A stretch of DNA of 53,346 nt from Monoraphidium neglectum (Eukaryota; Chlorophyta; Chlorophyceae; Sphaeropleales; Selenastraceae), in assembly GCF_000611645.1 (NCBI RefSeq), contig NW_014013602.1, forward strand, positions 1 through 53,346, read 5' to 3'. The position numbers and the translations under genes are program-made. Shown piece by piece: positions 46,906 through 53,346 of this stretch (position 1 is the stretch's first letter; the number at the start of each line of letters is the position of its first letter). The notes under the pieces are model-generated. The model did no database searches. It had not been told where the DNA came from and worked only from the letters and a program-made list of their open reading frames with translations.

Positions 46906-47928
46906 CGAATCTGCAGCTGTGGTAGGTGTGGGACGTTGAAGGTAACGGTGCTGTGCAATTGAGCAGGCCAAGCGCCCGAACGGGTGTTCAATGGTGCACG
47001 GCGCACACGTGGCGGCCACCTGGTGTGCAGCTGGTGCCGCTGAGGTTGCGAAGCCTGCACCGCCAAAGCCTGCGTTACCGATCAAGTACAGCCTAAAGGT
47101 TACTCAGAAATTTATGGCACAGATCAGGCCAGCTGACTTCAGTGTGCGGCGAGCGTGCAGTAAGTGTGCGTGCCGTGGAGTGTGGTGAAGGCTCCAAGCA
47201 CCTACCCTACACTGCAGGCGGGTACCATTTTGTGCTTCGGGATTGATATCGAGGAGCGTAGCCAATTCGAGGCATATGATAGCTAAACACAGGGTATCCC
47301 AATTTGTTACCTCCCCCAAAGGCGATGTCAAAACCGTCCCCCTGCCGGTCCCTTTTTCTGGCTGCATCCGCCAATAGTCATGCATCATCAACCCGCACAT
47401 GTCAGCAATATGTGCTGCCTTCGAACAGCGATGAAGTGACGAGCTCAAGTAAAGCTCACAGTCTCCAACTTCTGCGGATCCCAGCAACAGGCACACCAAC
47501 ATTGTGTGCAGTTGCTCAGTTGCTTTCTCTCGTCCCCCTGCCATCGATCGAAGCCCCATCCATCCAGCTGATGCGGGTACAGTAAAGCCTATGCAATGTT
47601 TCAAAGACGTTGAAGTGATTCCGGTAATTCCATGCACTCTAGGGTGCGCAAGATATGACAGCGCAAATGAGCAAGTGGCTCCATTGGCGCAGGCACTGGC
47701 GGAGCGCCAGGTAGCGACAACTTTTGGTGACCAGGCTATATCAACATACCCAGGACGAACATGTCAGTAAAGATTGGTGATCGCGGCCAATACCAGCGAT
47801 AAGACATCTCATACAGCTGATGTTCTGTCGAGCAGTGGACCCAGCCCGCTGTGCAACAGCACCGATCAAGAACGCTTGTCGCACTCGTTACCGCAGCTTA
47901 TGTTGCAATAAACAGTGTCCTTAATTCA
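46906..47928. other. Head-to-head intergenic region (GST-like / secreted protein)
   Basis: About 1.0 kb between divergent start codons, AT-richer than the exons. A 177-codon open frame on the minus strand (47637-47104) is the only long one. It has its first true ATG near 47559, no recognisable domain and no clear splice partner, so I do not call it a gene; it may lie in 5' UTR or promoter sequence. I saw no convincing TATA element for either gene. Confidence 0.5.
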
Positions 47929-50539
47929 ATGGCCCGTCCACGGGCCTCCGTGGCCCTCGCGATGGCTGTGACACTGCTGCCCTCGGTCTTGTCCATCACA
48001 TTCGACCCTTGCCAGCCTGTAGAGCCCATCAGAAAGGTATTAAACAATTATATGATTGCTATTCCACGATCCTGGAGGATCTCCGTTCACAGGGACGCGG
48101 GTTCGACCCATTACGCAGGGCACGGGTGGCTTCGTCGTTGGCTTGGCCTTCTGGCCGGGAGGTAAGGAGGCCGACTGGGGAGATCCCACCACAGGCATAC
48201 AGCCTTGCAACGAGACGCAGCGCGCCAACCTGGTGAGCTCCATTGGTGACCACTGCGCGCCCCACGCCGCGGCGCTGTGCTTGTGCACACGTCCAACAAG
48301 GCCTGCAGGACATGGCCCGCACCCGACTTCCAAAACAACACGCATACACGCGCAGACATCGCTTGGCGTGCACTTTGCGGCGTACAATACCCGCATCGAC
48401 AAGCTGAGCGTCCTCAAGACGACGTTCCCAGAGCAGCTCGCGCTAACAGCGGCGTCGGCGGAGGGTGCGCCGCTCGTCATCTCGGTGGTGGCGTTCAGGT
48501 GAGCATCCCCCGCCTGTATCTTGTGCAGCAGTCAGAACTTAAGTACCATCACCTTCACTGGTTTTGGCCTGCTTTGGCTAGCTCTGAAATCAAGCATAGT
48601 CGCCCGTTCCAGACGGCAGACGAGCAGGTTGCGAACGAAGAGCAGGAGGAAATTGGTGACGCCGCAGCGCCGGCGCTCTGGCCGCCGCGGAGCGGGGGTG
48701 TTCATGTTCGCTTCGCCGCCCTGATGGCTGCAGGTCAAATGTGCGCTCCGAGGCGAGGTATGTGGTGAGCGGCGCGCCGGCCATCACTGGTGGCACGGGG
48801 TTCGTTTCCACGCTCTCCCTCATGTCCAAGTTTGGTGAGCAGAGGCCCAGTGGTGGAGCAGCGGGCGTGATATGTAACTGCAAAGCAGCATGGTGTGCAC
48901 ATTTCCGGATGATGACGCAGGCGCTTGCGTAATTGGGGGCGTCTGGGCCGCCTCAAGCTGGAGAGGATGAAAGTGTGCGCATCAGGTGCCCGGGCAGCAC
49001 TGTACTATGCTGGCAAGTGAGCACCACTTGAGCAACTCAAGGCCTTCAATATCGAGGTGGCATGCTGGAAATTGTGTGGCGGTTCCCATCCGACGTCTTG
49101 CCAACAACACACTCTCCATCGCTGCAGAGACTGGCGTTCTGAAGTACCTCCAGTTTTACAACCTCACTTGCAACGACTGCGGCGGCTGGCAGAGCGGCCG
49201 CTGCCTCCTGGGCACGTCCTGCACTCTGCCCGTTTCAAACTGCACTTGCGCCAACGTCGCGGCGCCCACCATGCCCAAGCCATCCGCATACGTGCCGCCC
49301 CCGCCGGCGGCGGCGGTGGCAGCGGCGTCAGGGAACGAATCGACGCCGGCGGCAGCGGCAGCGGCAGGGAACGCGTCGTCGCCGGCGCCCGCTGATGCAG
49401 CCGCCCCTGCGACGCCGGCCGCCGCGGCCTCGCCCGCGGCGGCCGCAGCGGCTGCGGCGCCCCCTGCAGCGGCGGTCCTGCAGCAACCTGCAGGCGGGCC
49501 TTCAGGGGATGCGGCCAGCGCAGGAGCAGCGGAGCCGACCCCGGCCCCGCAGGACGTTGCGGCGGCAGCAGTTGGGGGTGGCGCGGCGCGCCACCTTTTG
49601 AATGCGACAGGGGAGCCCCTGCCGGTCTGCAACTACACGCAGTTCACCTAGTGAGTCCTCCCGTACGACCCTGTAGTCCATGTTCAGTGGTTTCTGAGAA
49701 GGGAACTCCATGTTGATGCTCGCATGTGCAGGTTGCTGCATGGGGTTAAAGCCACCCTGACGCTTGGCCTCCAGACCTTGGCACTGCACCAATCGACATG
49801 TTTACGGCGAGGTTGGAACCCTGACATGGAATGTTTTGTCAATGGTCGTTGACCATGATCAAACCTGTGACCGCCGCAGTTGTGCCGCTAGCGTCAACTT
49901 TGCGTATGATGGGCTGGACTCCGGCGGCGCTGCATTTACGACGGCGTCTCAGGTGGGTGCTTGACATCGCGCGGCTGTGTGATGGTTTGCAGGTTTGCCC
50001 ATGGCTCCCTGTGATGGTGGCCACGTTCACCAGCCGCAGATATCGTTGCAAAGTGCTCTTCAGACCCCGCCAGTCACGTCTGTGCGTCACGAGCGCCGAC
50101 TTGCTGCCACTGGCACTGCCTTCCACTGCCGACACCAAACACCCAAAACACGCAGGTACGGAAGCTCAACAGCTACAGCCTGGTTTCTCTCTTTGCCAAG
50201 GGCAAGACGCTCTTCTTTGACTTCGTGAGTGGCCTGCCTGCTGCGGTCGCCACCGAGGGGGGAATCACCCTTGCCAGCTCAGTATTGCCTGCCGCACCTG
50301 CGCCGAGTGCATTCTCACGCAGACCGTCACCCCTTCTTGCCCTATCACCACGCATTCTCTGAACCCCCCGTGCGCTTCCTTTCCATTCTCAATTCCCATA
50401 ATCAACAAACAAACAGAAGGAGAAGTATGACAGCACGATGACCAACTACTGGGGCCGGTTTGGGGAGCTGCAGCAGGACGTGCAGGCGGCATACTCAGGG
50501 CAGGCCGAGGCGGGACGCGCCATCGGCGGCACCCTGTAA
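47929..50539 (+). CDS. Secreted, N-glycosylated protein of unknown function with Ala/Pro linker
   Basis: Nine exons: 47929-48036, 48119-48232, 48356-48498, 48734-48834, 48986-49016, 49057-49650, 49880-49952, 50156-50224, 50417-50539; 451 aa, all in phase. Aa 1-22 form a signal peptide (basic start, ALAMAVTLLPSVLS). A compact N-terminal domain follows (GGFVVGLAFWPGGKEADWGD), then a Cys-rich segment (C-N-D-C-G-G-W, C-T-C). Next comes an Ala/Pro/Gly linker (aa 240-340) and a C-terminal domain (FAYDGLDSGGAAFTTASQ ... MTNYWGRFGELQQDVQAAYS). I count eight N-X-S/T sequons, seven of them in exon 6, so an extracellular or cell-wall location is likely. No family recognised. Intron 1 is only 82 bases, and the junctions of exons 1-2 and 4-5 are the weakest. 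An alternative exon 5 start at 48923 breaks phase. Confidence 0.78.
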
Positions 50540-51824
50540 GGCACCAACGAGGTGTCTGGCTGCACTGAGTCCTGGCAGCACATGCTGGTCAGCGTTGCCG
50601 TGTCTTGCGTGTGTGCTGGTGTATTGGGTGAGATTCTTGTGATGACTCCGCCATCTGATGATGATCGTGAGGCTGGATGGAGCGTCTATATTGTGTGTCT
50701 TGGATGTCTACGCCACCATTGCAGTGTGCGGCAGCAGCTTGCGCCGCGCACTCTGTCCGCTAAGCGCACAGCTTGTTGGTTTTTTGGGCGTGTGTTTACA
50801 CTGCAATCTTGCCAACCCATGAGCATACCCTCATGCCGGATGGAGTTGTGAGAGCTGCCATGCGTACCACTGGCAGCATAAGCCCTGTACTTGTCAAGTA
50901 ACCGTGATCAAACTATAATTTTTATTGGGAATGTCTAGGCGGCGGTGTAGATCGTCAATGCGGTGTTGATAAGCTGCAATCTTGGAGCCTGCGGGCAGGC
51001 GGCTGCAGGCTTGCAGGCTCCAGATGACCCCATGAGAGCATGGGAACTATCTGTTCAGGTTGGTCTACGGCTGCGGCACGACTCCTACCAACAACCGCGG
51101 CCATTATGCTCATCAGCAACCTGCAGGGCACATGCTCATGCAACGCAGACCTAGCTTGCTTTGCTCCCTCGTATGCCTTACGGTATTCTGCTTCAGCCTG
51201 GCCTCGACCCTGTCTTGCCGCAATTGAATGACCCAAGACCGTGCACCTGAGCACCAGCAAACCAGCACGTGTGGCCTAAACTCGGTTTGGACACCCGCGG
51301 CGAGATACCCCAAGCGACAGGATGCGCCTTCCTCATCTGATTGGATTCGTTTACCCTACAGTGTAGTCAGGCACGCTCACCACCGGGGGAACGACGGACA
51401 TGTATTCACACGGCATTCGCGCTGTTCTCGGAAACTCAAAAACCGCTCAGGGTTCCGAGCCCGCATGCACAAGCATCAACAAGTGGCGTAAGTTGTCATG
51501 TTCAAATGATGTTCAGATGCTCATATGGGCCTGTCAGCCTTGTGGTGTGCGGAGTGGCAGAACCTGTTGCGAAGCGAAGCTGAGAAGCACCTGCATGAGC
51601 ACCCTGTTGGGACCTCAAGTACAGTCGTGCGAACAATGCGAGCATCACTACTTAGACACATATAGATTAATATACATAGGAACGGTCGATCGCAGCCCGC
51701 AGCCTGCGGGGCTGTGATCGTCGGTCGCACGCGGTTTGTGTCAAATCCGTTTCGCCCACCCGCAGCGGCTCAAGAGGAACAATGCAGGGTGAGAGGGGAT
51801 AGACGACATCTAGTCGACCTGCAG
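50540..51824. other. Intergenic region downstream of the secreted protein gene
   Basis: About 1.3 kb with no supported gene, presumably holding the 3' UTR of the gene ending at 50539 and the upstream region of the next gene. The only TGTAA on the plus strand near the end of that gene overlaps its own stop codon (50535-50539). An AT-rich TATA-like patch occurs at about 51658-51680, followed by an imperfect inverted repeat (51687-51720). Upstream 5' exons of the next gene could hide here. Confidence 0.45.
51687..51720. repeat. Imperfect inverted repeat (hairpin) upstream of the partial membrane-protein gene
   Basis: Arms of 16 bases (51687-51702 and 51705-51720) pair with one mismatch and one bulge around a 2-base centre. 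It could be a hairpin in a 5' UTR or a palindromic protein-binding site. Confidence 0.6.
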
Positions 51825-53346
51825 ATGGCTGCTTGCTGCGAAGGGGTCAACCATGCACAAGCACTCCATCCAGCCTTCGTTCTGACCCTACCTGCTTTGG
51901 TGCCTCATGACGGCTCCCACCCTCGTACAACAACAGGCACCACTCTCGATGGTGGCTTGCGAGAAAACTGTACCAGCGGCAGCGACACTAGCAGCAGCAG
52001 CAGCGCCAAGCCGCCCGCGCCTGTCAGCAGCCTGCCGTTGCAGCAACAGCCCGCTGAACCCGACGGTGCTGCAGACGTCGAGCGCGCCGTCCCGGCCAGC
52101 AGCAGCCCCATGAGCATAGCGCGCGCCGTTGCTGACAGCCGCTTCGCACAGCTGCTGCTGCTGCGCCGCGGTGGCGGCGGCGGCGGCACCGGCGGCGGAG
52201 CCAGCAGGGCCAGCACTGCCAGCAGCACGCCGCGGGCACGGTCGCGCGCGTCGCACGCGTCGGGCACGTCCACTGCCGTGGCCTCAATCAGATCATTCCG
52301 CCTGGCCTCTTCGGATCTGGACGCGGCCGCGGAATCAGCGCCCGGCACACCCCTGAGGGTGTCCGTCAGCGGCGGCGGCCCCGCCAGCCCCGCGACGCCC
52401 AGCCGCTCGACAGCGGGCGGCAGTGTCCGCGCCCAGCCGCTGCTGGCTGCGCTCCCAGGCGTATTAGGGGTGGGGGCGGCGTCCGACGCGAGCGATGCGC
52501 CACAGGTCGCAGCATCCAAGGAGGAGTCTGTGGCTTGCGTCCCTTCCAGCGACGGCGTTGATGTCGGCGCCCGCAGCGGAACGGCATGCGCCAGCGCCAG
52601 CGGCGCCGACGAGGTGCAGCCCGGGAGCCCTGTAGAGGTCACCCTAGTGATCTCAGATCAGCACGCCAGCGGCGGCAAACCCGAATCAAAGTCCTCTTTG
52701 CCCGCTGCCGCCACCACAGCTGAAGTCGCAGCAGCCCCCAGAAGGCGGTGGTGTTGCGCGCGCGGCCCTACGCGCTGCAAGGTGCCATTAGTCATTCTGG
52801 GCTGCCTGCTGGGCATCGCCGTCGCCGCCGTGCTGCTACCGGTCACCCTCGAGCGCCGCAGCACCGCGAACGCCGCGCGCGCGGCCGCCGGGCGGCCGGT
52901 GGTGGGGGCGACGGCGGACGGGGCCACCTACGAGGTGGACGTGACGGTTGCACCCCCGAAACTGGCCAGCCTGGGCTGGGGCTGCGCATCGCTGCTGGGA
53001 GACTCAAAGGTGGGGCGCTGGCATTGGCGCAGCGTTTGGCAAAATCACTGTCAAGTGATCAGGGACCCGTAGGGCGGCGCCATGTCAGCGTACCGCCAAG
53101 CACACGTGGCATGGGTCCCGATGCATCAGCAGTCTGCTTTCTTGTGCGCATTCATCTGCACCATGAGCAGCAGTGACTTCTGCCCACGCGGCCGTCACAA
53201 CCCACAAGGCAGCTGCCTGCATGCCTCACCACATGCCTGCACGCCTCCATCCCATCCCACCAGGCGGCCGATCGCTTCCAGTCGGTGTTTGCTTCAGCGT
53301 ATGCCGTCGGCCTCTCCCTGTCCCTAAAAAACGTCGGCATCAGCAG
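51825..53346 (+). CDS. Single-pass membrane protein with long disordered N-terminal region (5' part; 3' end outside window)
   Basis: An open frame from ATG 51825 to a GTGGGG donor after 53009 (395 codons) continues in phase at 53264 after a CCACCAG acceptor and runs off the window. Aa 1-319 are Ser/Ala/Gly/Pro-rich and predicted disordered, with several Ser-Arg clusters. An Arg/Cys-rich membrane-proximal stretch (RRRWCCARGPTRCK) precedes one hydrophobic helix (VPLVILGCLLGIAVAAVLLP, aa 320-339). The part beyond (TYEVDVTVAPPKLASLG ... FASAYAVGLSLSLKNVG) has the beta-strand/helix alternation of a small extracellular domain. The positive-inside pattern suggests a cytoplasmic N-terminus. Family not recognised. 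The start is uncertain: the frame is open upstream to 51714 and ATG 52110 is also possible. Confidence 0.6.

Noticed and set aside
47104..47637. 177-codon minus-strand open frame between the GST-like and secreted-protein genes
   Set aside because: Begins on a non-ATG codon, lower GC than all real exons here, no family match and no splice partner; kept only as a low-interest note.
48923..48986. Alternative start of secreted-protein exon 5 at about 48923
   Set aside because: The acceptor there puts the following LYYAGK frame out of phase with exon 4; the acceptor at 48985 fits.

Overview
This window reads as nuclear DNA of a green alga, most likely a chlorophyte of the Chlorophyceae type. The coding exons are very GC-rich and are broken by dozens of short GT-AG introns. 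(CA)n/(GT)n tracts are abundant inside introns. The two best poly(A) signal candidates are TGTAA, the chlorophycean form. The large membrane gene belongs to the TmcB-like PAS-protein family, which I know to be expanded in green algae. I see no tRNA, rRNA, CRISPR array or transposon.

Layout. (1) 14837 to 34, minus strand: a kinesin-7-like motor gene with 38 exons in the window. The motor domain is at the 5' end, followed by about 1,600 residues of coiled coil, and the gene runs off the left edge. (2) 14838-16693: head-to-head intergenic region with a TATA box just before gene 2. (3) 16694-38594, plus strand: a giant TmcB-like membrane protein, modelled as 54 exons and about 2,284 aa. It has N-terminal membrane helices, a helical (TPR/HAT-like) repeat region, several PAS-like modules, two ectodomains framed by single membrane helices, and a cytoplasmic tail. 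(4) 38595-40240: abutting 3' UTRs of convergent genes with opposed TGTAA signals 26 bases apart. (5) 46905 to 40241, minus strand: a 16-exon, 682-aa, probably plastid-targeted glutathione S-transferase-like protein with a glutaredoxin-type CPYC motif and an unassigned C-terminal half. (6) 46906-47928: second head-to-head intergenic region. (7) 47929-50539, plus strand: a 9-exon, 451-aa secreted glycoprotein of unknown function with an Ala/Pro linker. (8) From about 51825 past the right edge, plus strand: the start of a single-pass membrane protein with a long disordered cytoplasmic region.

Exon models were built by hand by matching reading phase across every junction. Genes 1, 3 and 4 close in phase at all junctions. 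Genes 1 and 3 each need one GC-AG intron. Gene 2 closes everywhere except one junction (20508/20706), where one base is unaccounted for. The genes do not form an obvious pathway. Two of the four intergenic regions are probable bidirectional promoters and one is a convergent 3' region. The observation I rate highest is non-random placement of dinucleotide tracts in introns: (GT)n on the coding strand tends to sit near donors and (CA)n near acceptors.
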